A stretch of 64,000 bases of DNA from contig NZ_QSSH01000011.1 in assembly GCF_003438495.1 (NCBI RefSeq), forward strand, positions 1 through 64,000. The letters run 5' to 3'. A model generated the notes under the pieces. It was not told the DNA's origin. It saw only the letters and a list, made by a program, of their open reading frames with translations, and did not search any database. The stretch's first letter is position 1. Each line of letters starts with the position of its first letter. Shown one piece after another: positions 31,974-40,084 of this stretch. The position numbers were made by a program, and so were the translations under genes. The stretch is from Collinsella sp. TF05-9AC. Lineage in GTDB: Bacteria; Actinomycetota; Coriobacteriia; Coriobacteriales; Coriobacteriaceae.

Positions 31974-32930
31974 CTAGTTCCCCTGTGCGCCCGAAATGCC
32001 GTTTTGCAGGGCATCCCAAGCGTTCGTTGCCATATCGCCCAGGTTCTGTGCGGTATCGCCGAGGTTCTGAGCCGTGCCGCCCAGCTCTTGGACCTTATCC
32101 CCCAGCTCCTGCGCCTTGTTGCTCAGGTCCTCCAGCGTGTTGGAGCTCGAGCTGTCCGCGCCGCCCTGGTCGCCGGACGCATTACCCGACGAGCTGCCCT
32201 TGCGCGTGAGCTGAATCTCGAGGTTACCGTTGTCGTTATAGTAGGCAGACGTCACGACCCAGTTGGCATCGACAACGGGCGTCGAGCCGTCGTCGGTCAG
32301 AATCACGGCATTCGAAAGATCGGCCCCGCGCGACTTGAGGAGCTTCTTGGCGTTGGACCAGTACTGACCCGGGATATCGCTCAGGTCGACGGTGCCGGAC
32401 TGGGTAGTCTCGGTCTGCTCGGCCGTGGTATCAGTCGTGGCACCCCGCTTGTTGAGCATGCCCGACACGATGGCAAACACAACCGACAAGGCAAAGAAGA
32501 TCGCCAGAACGATCAGGTTTTTCTTGACCACGCTCGACGAACGCGAAGGCTTCTTCTCCTCGTCCTCGCCATACTGAGGGATGGACTTGGGATACTCACG
32601 ATACGGCTCGCGCGCATATCGGTCGCGCGACTCGTAGCGCGGCTGTGCCGTGCGCGGCATATAGGTCGTCTGCTGAGGTTGCGGAATGGGATTTTGCAGC
32701 AGGTCATCATAAGGGTCTGCCGCCGCGTTGCCGTAGGGGCTCTGCGACGAGGCGCCATACGGGTCCTGCGCTGCGTTTCCGTAATTCACAACGCGCGTGG
32801 GATCGGCCGACGCCTGCGTCGTATCGGGAGCAGCGTAGCCGGGATTCGGCACGACGCGGGTCTCATCGGCGCCATTGCCCGTCCGCGGGGAGTCGTAGCC
32901 ACCCATTACGGTCGTCTTATCCTGGTCCAT
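31974..32930 (-). CDS. Single-pass membrane protein with Pro/Tyr-rich N-terminus
   Basis: A 318-residue protein. The cytoplasmic N-terminus (about 1-135) is disordered, rich in Pro, Tyr, Asp and Gln with repeats such as TRVV and SPYGNAA-DPY, and has a TxxVMGGYDSP start typical of FHA or kinase targets. A membrane helix (NLIVLAIFFALSVVFAIVSG, about 138-158) follows, then a small extracytoplasmic PASTA-like unit (about 180-245) and a coiled tail with an 11-residue repeat AQ-LGD. AAAGGA precedes ATG. Together with the neighbouring zinc-ribbon membrane protein it looks like an envelope-stress or cell-wall-linked protein. No function can be assigned. Confidence 0.65.
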   Translation of the reverse strand: MDQDKTTVMGGYDSPRTGNGADETRVVPNPGYAAPDTTQASADPTRVVNYGNAAQDPYGASSQSPYGNAAADPYDDLLQNPIPQPQQTTYMPRTAQPRYESRDRYAREPYREYPKSIPQYGEDEEKKPSRSSSVVKKNLIVLAIFFALSVVFAIVSGMLNKRGATTDTTAEQTETTQSGTVDLSDIPGQYWSNAKKLLKSRGADLSNAVILTDDGSTPVVDANWVVTSAYYNDNGNLEIQLTRKGSSSGNASGDQGGADSSSSNTLEDLSNKAQELGDKVQELGGTAQNLGDTAQNLGDMATNAWDALQNGISGAQGN

Positions 32931-33068
32931 GCAACGATTCCTTTCCGTCGCCCGTAAGCATCAAGTTATCCATGCATTCTACCCGCGCAAAAGCCTATGA
33001 TGGGCAAAGCCCGCCGGTATCTACAAGACATGCGCGGCCGACGGTCACAAGCGAATCGAGGATATGCC

Positions 33069-33305
33069 ATGGCAAAAAGCAAACTCATCAAGGACACGAC
33101 GCGTGCCGAACGTGAGGAGATCATCAAGCTAGCACTCGCGGGCTGCGGGACCGGCCGCTGCGACAACTGCGGAAGCTGCAGCTTGGGAGCCGGCGATCCA
33201 TATGGCACCTACCAGCCCTACATTGACGGCGAGATGGAAATCGCCGACATCAACATGATGGTCGCCGAGCGCAACGCCAAACTCTTCGGCCTCCAGCGCG
33301 GCTAA
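33069..33305 (+). CDS. Small cysteine-rich protein, 78 residues
   Basis: Soluble 78-residue protein with CGTGRCDNCGSCS near residue 30, four cysteines that could bind zinc or an iron-sulfur cluster, followed by GAGDPYGTYQPYIDGE and a helix ENI-type tail ADINMMVAERNAKLFGLQ. The start at 33069 has GAGGATATG upstream. It stands alone between two minus-strand genes. No family recognised; the pattern resembles small regulatory or metal-chaperone proteins. Confidence 0.6.
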   Translation: MAKSKLIKDTTRAEREEIIKLALAGCGTGRCDNCGSCSLGAGDPYGTYQPYIDGEMEIADINMMVAERNAKLFGLQRG

Positions 33306-33338
33306 TGATCTCTTCTTGGGCCGTGCACCAAAAAATGC

Positions 33339-33474
33339 GCCCATCTACTACGTTTAACCCAAGGGTGCCAACCATAGCCATATTTGTGTTAACAAAACCG
33401 CAGGTAAACGTCTTGCCACATTGTTAAAAAACGCTCCATGGTCGGTCCAACCCTGACAAACGTAGTAGATGGGC
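33339..33474. repeat. Long-range 17-base inverted repeat
   Basis: GCCCATCTACTACGTTT at 33339-33355 and its exact complement at 33458-33474, 102 bases apart; similarity continues into a T/A-rich end. The interior (33356-33457) is non-coding and AT-rich. It could be a miniature mobile or REP-like element. Confidence 0.6.
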
Positions 33475-33525
33475 ACTTTTCGTGGCGCGGCTGGCCCAGA
33501 TAGCTTGTTTGGAGCCAATTTGCAT

Positions 33526-33568
33526 CAAAAAGTCCCCGGTGGCGTTTTGCTTGACGCCACCGGGGACT
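33526..33568 (-). terminator. Terminator for the zinc-ribbon membrane protein gene
   Basis: Fifteen-base perfect stem AGTCCCCGGTGGCGT / ACGCCACCGGGGACT with an eight-base loop; on the minus strand TTTTTGATG follows, 26 bases past the stop codon at 33595. Confidence 0.88.
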
Positions 33569-33594
33569 GTTCAATTTATCCCTCGCGGTCCACC

Positions 33595-35652
33595 TTACTC
33601 ATTGGGTACGTACGTAGCCCTGGCTCGCTCGGGCGTTACATCCTGGCCGCAGGAATAGCTCGAGTCGAAGGCGTGCGCAACCAAGTCGTGGGTATCCCAT
33701 GCCATGCAGTCAAACTCGCCAGTATCGAGGACGATGACATAGCCCTTGCCGTCGTAGTAGAAATGATCTTCGGTGTAATTATCGTCATCGTCGATGTTGT
33801 CTTCGGACACGGAATCTATATCCGGCTTTGCTGTCTTAATTGCCTGCTTGGCCTCGCTCTTGAGGGTATCAAACGAAAGCCCATGCTGCGCAAGCGAATC
33901 CTCGAGCGAAACCTGCTCACCCGTCTTGAGGTTGTAGTACGCCGACCTCGTCACCCTTTCCGATCGATACGGAGGTTGATAGCTGTCGGTGTAGGTTCGC
34001 ACGCAGGCGATATCGCCGTCAATCGAGACGATCTCGGCGGTATACATCATGGTCACGCGGCTGTCCTCGTCATCCATCGAGGCCTGCTTGCTCGCATCGA
34101 GCGTGTCCGCAACGAGCTGGACCATATCCTTGTTAAACTTGGCGACGCCCACGCCCTGGCCCTTCACCTGGGGATAGGTCCACGTAGCCGTGATCTGACA
34201 CGTGTCATCGGGAGACGGATTCAGCGGCCCTTCGCCAACTGCAGCCGTAAAGTCGACATCCTGCGTGGCAGAGACGGCCTCGTAGCTCGCCTGCGCATCG
34301 TCGCCGGCATCCTTAGACTTCAGCTGCTCCAGCGTCGTGGCCACCGTTGCGATGCCTTTTGCTACAACTTCCTCGCTGCTGAACAACTCAGCGTCAAACT
34401 CACGTACTTCATTGATGTCTTTCACCTTCGAATCGTCAATCGACACAGGGCCAACAATGGCGCTAAATGACTTGCCGTCATAGGCGTTGAATTCGCACTC
34501 GTAGCCATCATGGGATTGGTTAAAGCCATCAGGGACTTCTTTGAAATTAATTGTCTCCCCATCATGCAGATACCGTTTGAATCCATAGGTACCATCATAT
34601 TCGTATACGTAAAGCGAGACGCCAGCGCACATGGTGTAAACCTGAGTGTCGGGCTCGTATACCTTCTCGATCTCACCATCGCGATAAGCCCAGACCTCTA
34701 CCTTGGCAGCAGTGGCGCCATTGTCGTTTTCAATCGGCTCGTCAGAGTACTCAATCAACAGTTCGTCCTGGCCATCGCCGTCAAAATCGATGAGCCTAGC
34801 GTAGGCAACGCCCCGTGTTCCAAACATCGAAGAATCATCAATCTCGACAGCCTCGCCCTCGCCGTGCTTTTTCTGGTACTCGAGAATCTTGTCGGTAAAT
34901 AGCTCGTTTGCCGTCTTGACCGCTGCCTTGGCAGAGGCCTTGGCCTCCTTCTTGGACTGCATGAGCTCGACGTTCTTGGGGGCGTCCGAGCCCTCCTTGG
35001 CGTAGTCGACCTTCATGGTGGTCGTGCTCTTCTTTTTACCCTTGCCCGAGGTGATTATCATCTGGTACTTCTGGTCGGGCAGCTCACCAAAGTCCTCCAT
35101 GGCAAAGCCATCCTCGCCATCGACCTTATTGGTGTAGCTCTTGCCCTTGCCATTCGCGGGCACCAGCTCGACGGTATAGCTCTTGAGCTTTTTGCCCTTA
35201 CTGTTTTTGGGCAGAATCTTGGTCTCGCACGCGCAGACAACATAGCCCTTGCCACCCGAGGTTACCTCGGAAGATGCGCCGATACGCGGCACGACGACAA
35301 TTGCCGCCACAATGGCGACAACGGCAACGCCACCGATAACGGCCGCGACGATACGGCCCTTGCGCTTGGGTTTCTTGGGCTGCGGCGTCAGATCGAACGG
35401 CTCAGCAGGTTCGGCGAACGGTTGCTCATATTGAGGCTGTACCGCCATGTGAGCCGGAGCACCTTGCGCGGCCTGCCGCCCCGCAGGAGCTGATGACGGC
35501 GCAGGCGAAGCAGGGTCGCCCACCAGCGCGCTATCCCCTACCGGAAACGCCACGGGCTCCGCTTGATCCTCGGCGGCGTCCACACGCGTTCCGCAACTCG
35601 TGCAAAACATGGAGCCATCGGGTATCTGGGCCCCGCACTTGGTGCAATACAT
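33595..35652 (-). CDS. Zinc-ribbon membrane protein with extracytoplasmic DUF3298-like domain
   Basis: A 685-residue protein. It begins with a zinc ribbon (MYCTKCGAQIPDGSMFCTSCG), a Pro/Ala/Gln-rich linker, then a membrane helix (GRIVAAVIGGVAVVAIVAAIVVV, about 105-128). Outside are a beta-rich region (about 140-235), a Lys/Ala helix, an FG-GAP-like calcium loop (LIDFDGDGQDELLIEY, about 290) and a C-terminal DUF3298/RsiV-like domain with TRSAYYNLKTGEQVSLEDS. Similar architectures serve as envelope sensors in Gram-positives. The start has its ribosome site as GAGACGGGAG upstream. Function unassigned. Confidence 0.75.
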   Translation of the reverse strand: MYCTKCGAQIPDGSMFCTSCGTRVDAAEDQAEPVAFPVGDSALVGDPASPAPSSAPAGRQAAQGAPAHMAVQPQYEQPFAEPAEPFDLTPQPKKPKRKGRIVAAVIGGVAVVAIVAAIVVVPRIGASSEVTSGGKGYVVCACETKILPKNSKGKKLKSYTVELVPANGKGKSYTNKVDGEDGFAMEDFGELPDQKYQMIITSGKGKKKSTTTMKVDYAKEGSDAPKNVELMQSKKEAKASAKAAVKTANELFTDKILEYQKKHGEGEAVEIDDSSMFGTRGVAYARLIDFDGDGQDELLIEYSDEPIENDNGATAAKVEVWAYRDGEIEKVYEPDTQVYTMCAGVSLYVYEYDGTYGFKRYLHDGETINFKEVPDGFNQSHDGYECEFNAYDGKSFSAIVGPVSIDDSKVKDINEVREFDAELFSSEEVVAKGIATVATTLEQLKSKDAGDDAQASYEAVSATQDVDFTAAVGEGPLNPSPDDTCQITATWTYPQVKGQGVGVAKFNKDMVQLVADTLDASKQASMDDEDSRVTMMYTAEIVSIDGDIACVRTYTDSYQPPYRSERVTRSAYYNLKTGEQVSLEDSLAQHGLSFDTLKSEAKQAIKTAKPDIDSVSEDNIDDDDNYTEDHFYYDGKGYVIVLDTGEFDCMAWDTHDLVAHAFDSSYSCGQDVTPERARATYVPNE

Positions 35653-35758
35653 CGCATCTCCCGTCTCTCATCGCAGCCGCAATGCGCCCGCGCAATTCTT
35701 CCAACTACACCGTACGAGAAAAATCCCCATTCTTGTTGCGCAACATTGCCGCCGCATC

Positions 35759-35794
35759 AAAAAGCCCCGCCGGGCCTTGAAGGCACGACGGGGC
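35759..35794 (-). terminator. fhs terminator
   Basis: Minus strand GCCCCGTCGTGCC ... GGCCCGGCGGGGC hairpin with TTTTT immediately after; located 25 bases past the fhs stop. Confidence 0.85.
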
Positions 35795-35819
35795 GGACAA
35801 GCGGCTATGGGAGGCGGGC

Positions 35820-37487
35820 TTAGAACAGGCCGGTGATATTGCCGTCGTTGTCGACGTCGATATTCTCGGCCGCGGGAACCTTGGGCAGGCCCGGCATGGT
35901 CAGGACGTTGCCGGTCAGTGCGACCACAAAGTGGGCACCGGCAGAAACCTTGAGCTCGCGCACCGTGATGCGGAAGCCCTCGGGGGCGCCCAGCGCCTTG
36001 GCGTTGTCGCTAAAGCTGTACTGCGTCTTGGCCACGCACACCGGCAGGTTGCCAAAGCCGTTCTCGCGCAGCTCGGCGAGCTGGCGCTTGGCAGCCGGCG
36101 TAAAGTCAACGCCGTCGGCGCGGTAGACCTTGGTGGCAACGGCCTCGAGGGCGTCGGCCACATCGGCACCGTCCTCGTAGGCAAACTTGAGCTCGCTCGG
36201 CTGCTCGATTAGGCGCATGACCTCATCGGCCAGGTCGAGCGCACCCTCGCCGCCCTTGGCCCAGACCTCGGACAGCTTCACATTGACGCCCAGCTTCTGG
36301 CACTCGGACTCGATGAGGGCAAGCTCTGCCTCGGTATCGGTCGGGAAGCGGTTGATGGCGACCACACAGGGCAGACCGTAGACATTCTGAATGTTGTCGA
36401 CGTGGCGCAGCAGGTTGGGCATGCCGGCCTTGAGGGCCTCGAGGTTCTCCTCGTTAAGGTCGGCCTTGGCAACACCGCCGTTGTACTTAAGCGCGCGGGC
36501 AGTGGCGACGACCACGACAGCGCTGGGGCGAACGCCCGTCATGCGGCACTTGATGTCGAGGAACTTCTCGGCACCCAGGTCGGCGCCGAAACCGGCCTCG
36601 GTAATGGCGACATCGCCAAAACGCATGGCCATACGTGTGGCCATGATGGAGTTGCAGCCGTGGGCGATATTGGCGAAGGGACCGCCGTGGACAAACGCAG
36701 GCGTGCCCTCGAGCGTCTGAACCAGGTTGGGTTTGAGCGCGTCCTTGAGCAGGGCCGCCATGGCACCCTGAGCCTTAAGGTCACGGGCGCGGACGGGCTC
36801 GCCGGCAAAGCTGTAGCCGACGACAATCTCGCCCAGGCGCTCCTTGAGGTCATTGATGCTCGTGGACAGGCACAGGATTGCCATGACCTCGGAGGCAACA
36901 GTGATGTCGAAGCCGTCCTCGCGCGGCACTCCCTGGGCCTTGCCGCCAATGCCGTCGATAACATGGCGCAGCTGACGGTCGTTCATGTCGACAACGCGCT
37001 TCCAGGTGATGCGCTTAACGTCGATGCCGAGCTGGTTGCCCTGCTGAATATGGTTGTCGAGCATGGCTGCCAGCAGGTTGTTGGCGGCACCGATGGCATG
37101 GAAGTCGCCGGTAAAGTGCAGGTTGATGTCCTCCATGGGGATGACCTGGGCCCAACCGCCACCGGCGGCACCGCCCTTCACGCCAAACACAGGACCGAGC
37201 GAAGGCTCGCGCAGTGCCACGGCGCTCTTGACGCCGCGACGACGCAGACCGTCGGCCAGGCCGATGGTCGTGGTGGTCTTGCCCTCGCCTGCGGGCGTGG
37301 GATTGATAGCGGTCACGAGGACAAGCTTGGCCTGGTGATCAGTTGGCTCGTTGAGCAGGGAATAGTCGACCTTTGCCTTGTCAAAGCCGTACGGAATCAG
37401 ATGCTTAACGTCGACGCCGGCGTTCTTGGCCACCTCGGTAATAGGCAGCGGCGTAACAGAACGTGCGATTTCGATGTCAGTAGGCAT
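35820..37487 (-). CDS. fhs: Formate-tetrahydrofolate ligase
   Basis: Makes 10-formyl-THF from formate, THF and ATP. At 555 residues it is full length. The nucleotide loop [20 protein letters not shown] is near residues 53-72, followed by [42 protein letters not shown] and the C-terminal [18 protein letters not shown]. The start at 37487 has AAAGGA upstream; a longer frame has no ribosome site. It joins the distant fchA-folD pair in a formate-to-methylene-THF route, supplying purines, fMet and serine in anaerobes. A G+C-rich terminator follows. Without other Wood-Ljungdahl genes nearby, acetogenesis cannot be claimed. Confidence 0.97.
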   Translation of the reverse strand: MPTDIEIARSVTPLPITEVAKNAGVDVKHLIPYGFDKAKVDYSLLNEPTDHQAKLVLVTAINPTPAGEGKTTTTIGLADGLRRRGVKSAVALREPSLGPVFGVKGGAAGGGWAQVIPMEDINLHFTGDFHAIGAANNLLAAMLDNHIQQGNQLGIDVKRITWKRVVDMNDRQLRHVIDGIGGKAQGVPREDGFDITVASEVMAILCLSTSINDLKERLGEIVVGYSFAGEPVRARDLKAQGAMAALLKDALKPNLVQTLEGTPAFVHGGPFANIAHGCNSIMATRMAMRFGDVAITEAGFGADLGAEKFLDIKCRMTGVRPSAVVVVATARALKYNGGVAKADLNEENLEALKAGMPNLLRHVDNIQNVYGLPCVVAINRFPTDTEAELALIESECQKLGVNVKLSEVWAKGGEGALDLADEVMRLIEQPSELKFAYEDGADVADALEAVATKVYRADGVDFTPAAKRQLAELRENGFGNLPVCVAKTQYSFSDNAKALGAPEGFRITVRELKVSAGAHFVVALTGNVLTMPGLPKVPAAENIDVDNDGNITGLF

Positions 37488-37633
37488 GGGCGGTCCTTTC
37501 GTTACCGGATGAGAAAAAGACCAATCCAGCATAGCACGCGCGCGCAATAGTAAAACGCCCGTAACCGACGAACGGCGATATGTTTACCCGATGCCCAGCG
37601 ATAGCCTACAGATGCGCTAAAACAAGCCCATTC

Positions 37634-38701
37634 CTACAGGGTCGGTTCAATACCCAAATGCTCAAAGGTGCGCAAGGTTGCCTGACGGCCCTGGGGCGTG
37701 CGGATCATCAAGCCGCACTGCAGCAGATAGGGCTCATAGACATCCTCAAGCGTTCCCGGGTCCTCGCCCACCGCGCTAGCAAGCGTCGTCAGGCCCACGG
37801 CACGACCGGAGAACGTCTTGGCAAGCGTCTCCAAGATGCGAATGTCCATCCAGTCCAGACCAAGCTCATCGATCTCGAAAAACTCGAGCGCCTGACGGCA
37901 AATGTCAAGCTCAATAGGACCGTCGCCGCGCACCTGCGCGTAGTCGCGCACGCGCTTGAGCAGACGGTTGGCAAGACGCGGCGTACCGCGCGAACGCGAG
38001 CCGATCTCGAGTGCACTGGGATGGTCGATCGTCACACCCAGAATGGTCGCCGAGCGTGTCACAATCTGAGCGAGCTCCTCAACGGTGTAGTAATCCAGGC
38101 GATACGAAATGCCAAAACGGTCGCGTAGCGGGCCGGTCAACATGCCCGAGCGAGTCGTTGCCGCCACCAGCGTAAACTTAGGGATATCCAGGCGAATCGA
38201 GCGTGCAGCCGGACCCTTGCCGATCACGATATCGAGGGCAAAGTCCTCCATCGCAGGATACAGGACCTCCTCGACCGAGCGGTTGAGGCGGTGGATCTCG
38301 TCGATAAACAGCACGTCGCCCGGTTGCAGGTTGGTAAGGATGGCAGCCAGGTCGCCGGTGCGCGCGATGGCCGGACCGCTCGTCGTCTTAATCTGAGCGC
38401 CCAGCTCGTTGGCGATAACCGTAGCCAGCGTGGTCTTGCCCAGACCCGGAGGGCCCGAGAAGATCACGTGGTCGAGCGTCTCGCCGCGGCTTTGCGCCGC
38501 CTCGATGAGCACGCGAAGGCTCTGCTTGATATGTTCCTGACCGCAGTAGTCATCCAAGCGTTGGGGACGCAGGGTACGGTCGACATCGAGGTCCTCGGGC
38601 GTCAGCTCCGAGCCCACCATGCGCTCGCCATGCGCCATGGATGCCGCCGGCGAGTTGCCGGGCGTCGCCCACAGGTCCTGAGAGTCATCGGCTTCCCACA
38701 T
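37634..38701 (-). CDS. ruvB: Holliday junction branch-migration helicase RuvB
   Basis: AAA+ motor of the RuvABC resolvasome, driving branch migration of Holliday junctions. The 355-residue protein has Walker [10 protein letters not shown], Walker B FIDEIHR, sensor [10 protein letters not shown], arginine finger region LRDRFG and the C-terminal winged-helix with [11 protein letters not shown] and [14 protein letters not shown]. The start ATG at 38701 overlaps the ruvA stop (TGATG), so translation is coupled in the order ruvC-ruvA-ruvB. An alternative GTG is one codon upstream. Confidence 0.98.
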   Translation of the reverse strand: MWEADDSQDLWATPGNSPAASMAHGERMVGSELTPEDLDVDRTLRPQRLDDYCGQEHIKQSLRVLIEAAQSRGETLDHVIFSGPPGLGKTTLATVIANELGAQIKTTSGPAIARTGDLAAILTNLQPGDVLFIDEIHRLNRSVEEVLYPAMEDFALDIVIGKGPAARSIRLDIPKFTLVAATTRSGMLTGPLRDRFGISYRLDYYTVEELAQIVTRSATILGVTIDHPSALEIGSRSRGTPRLANRLLKRVRDYAQVRGDGPIELDICRQALEFFEIDELGLDWMDIRILETLAKTFSGRAVGLTTLASAVGEDPGTLEDVYEPYLLQCGLMIRTPQGRQATLRTFEHLGIEPTL

Positions 38702-39321
38702 CACGCATCCATTCCGAGTCGCTTAAGCGCCGCGCCGAGCAGATCCTCGACACGCATATTCTGCCCATCATACCCGCTCAGGGCAACATCGGTCTCCTGC
38801 GGGCTAAAGCCCATGGAAAGGAGCGCCGCACGAGCGTCATCGATCGCCGAGGGAGCGGCGGCGGGAACCGGCATCGCAACCTGTCCGGGAATCACGTCGA
38901 CCGGCACAAAGCCCTTATCCTTGGCAAAGGTGCTCTTGAGCTCCAGGATCAGACGCTGCGCGGTCTTTTTACCCACGCCGGGAACCTTGGCCATGCCCTT
39001 GTCATCCTCGGCCATTACCAGGGAATACAGCTGCCCCACGGTATAGGTGGAGAGCACGGCGAGCGCCAGGCGTGGGCCGACGCCCGAGACGGACACGAGC
39101 CGATCGAACATCGTGCGCTCGTCCTTGGAGGCAAAACCAAAGAGCGTCATGGCGTCCTCACGCACCTGCATACGGGTATAGAGGCGAACCTCGCCGCCGG
39201 GTGTAGGCAGCGTGGCGGCAGTGCTGCCCGAGATGCCAAGCTCAAAGCCCACGCCCGACACATCGACGACGGCCGAGCTCATCGTGGCCTCGACAAGCGT
39301 TCCATGGAGCTGGGAAATCAT
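38701..39321 (-). CDS. ruvA: Holliday junction-binding protein RuvA
   Basis: Tetrameric junction-binding subunit that loads RuvB. The 206-residue protein has an OB-fold N-terminus ([12 protein letters not shown]), tandem helix-hairpin-helix motifs ([16 protein letters not shown] and [18 protein letters not shown]) and a C-terminal UBA-like RuvB-binding domain ([21 protein letters not shown]). It overlaps ruvC by one base (TGATG) and ruvB likewise, giving a tight ruvCAB operon. Confidence 0.97.
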   Translation of the reverse strand: MISQLHGTLVEATMSSAVVDVSGVGFELGISGSTAATLPTPGGEVRLYTRMQVREDAMTLFGFASKDERTMFDRLVSVSGVGPRLALAVLSTYTVGQLYSLVMAEDDKGMAKVPGVGKKTAQRLILELKSTFAKDKGFVPVDVIPGQVAMPVPAAAPSAIDDARAALLSMGFSPQETDVALSGYDGQNMRVEDLLGAALKRLGMDA

Positions 39322-39842
39322 CAGTATCCGGTTCCTCTCTGTTGATAGAACTCGCCACCGGTAAGCGCCCGGGTGCGGCTGAGATTAACGTGGCAGATGG
39401 CGCAGGCCAGAGCATCGGCGGCATGGTCGGGATGCGGGTTGTGATCGAGCTGCGTGAGTGTACGAACCATATACGCGACCTGCCGTTTGTCCGCGGCGCC
39501 GGTGCCCACAACAGCCTGCTTAATCTGCATAGGCGTGTACTCGCCAATCTCGAGCGCGCATTCCGAAAGCGCTACGAGTGCAGCACCGCGAGCATGCGCC
39601 GTGGGGATGGCCGAGCGGACATTGGCGCCAAAATAGATGCTCTCGATAGCAGCGGTATCGGGTCGATAACGCTCCACGACACCCTTGAGGTCGCGGGCGA
39701 TATGCGACAGGCGCACCGCGAGCGGACTACCCGCGCTGGTCTCGATGCAGCCATAGGCACGGCAGCGAACCTCGCCACGCCGCTCCTCGATAATCCCCCA
39801 ACCCGTATGAGCCAAGCCGGGGTCGATGCCCAAAATAACCAA
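39321..39842 (-). CDS. ruvC: Holliday junction resolvase RuvC
   Basis: Endonuclease that cuts Holliday junctions. The start is likely TTG at 39842, five bases after GGGGAGG, giving the canonical VILGIDPGLAHTGWG and 173 residues, the same length as the E. coli enzyme. Active-site acidic residues are the Asp of GIDPG, the Glu of AAIESIYFG and the pair in HNPHPDHAADALACAICH. First gene of ruvCAB. Confidence 0.96.
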   Translation of the reverse strand: MVILGIDPGLAHTGWGIIEERRGEVRCRAYGCIETSAGSPLAVRLSHIARDLKGVVERYRPDTAAIESIYFGANVRSAIPTAHARGAALVALSECALEIGEYTPMQIKQAVVGTGAADKRQVAYMVRTLTQLDHNPHPDHAADALACAICHVNLSRTRALTGGEFYQQRGTGY

Positions 39843-39978
39843 GCCAACCTCCCCTCGCCACAAGCACGGCGCAAGGCAAGGCCCCACGCATCATTCACGA
39901 ACGTCTGTTCTAGAATAACACAATGCTAGCCCTATAAGTCAGCCGAGATCGAATTGTAGGTTGAGCATACGCAAGCGA

Positions 39979-40076
39979 GCGCCCGCCAGAGCGAGCAAGG
40001 TGCCTTGAAAGAGGAGGGCATTGACCTGGCGGTCATGCCCGACGATTGAAAGGCAGATTGCCGCTCTGGCGGGCGC
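39979..40076. repeat. Nested three-tier palindrome downstream of the NadE-like gene
   Basis: Outer 15-base perfect arms GCGCCCGCCAGAGCG (39979-39993) and complement (40062-40076); middle TGCCTT / AAGGCA (40001-40006, 40050-40055); inner GGGCATTGACC / GGTCATGCCC around 40017-40040. Together they form one long hairpin in the 240-base gap between the ruvC start and the end of the NadE-like gene. The flanks hold nothing else I can identify. Confidence 0.65.
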
Positions 40077-40084
40077 GCAGCGAC

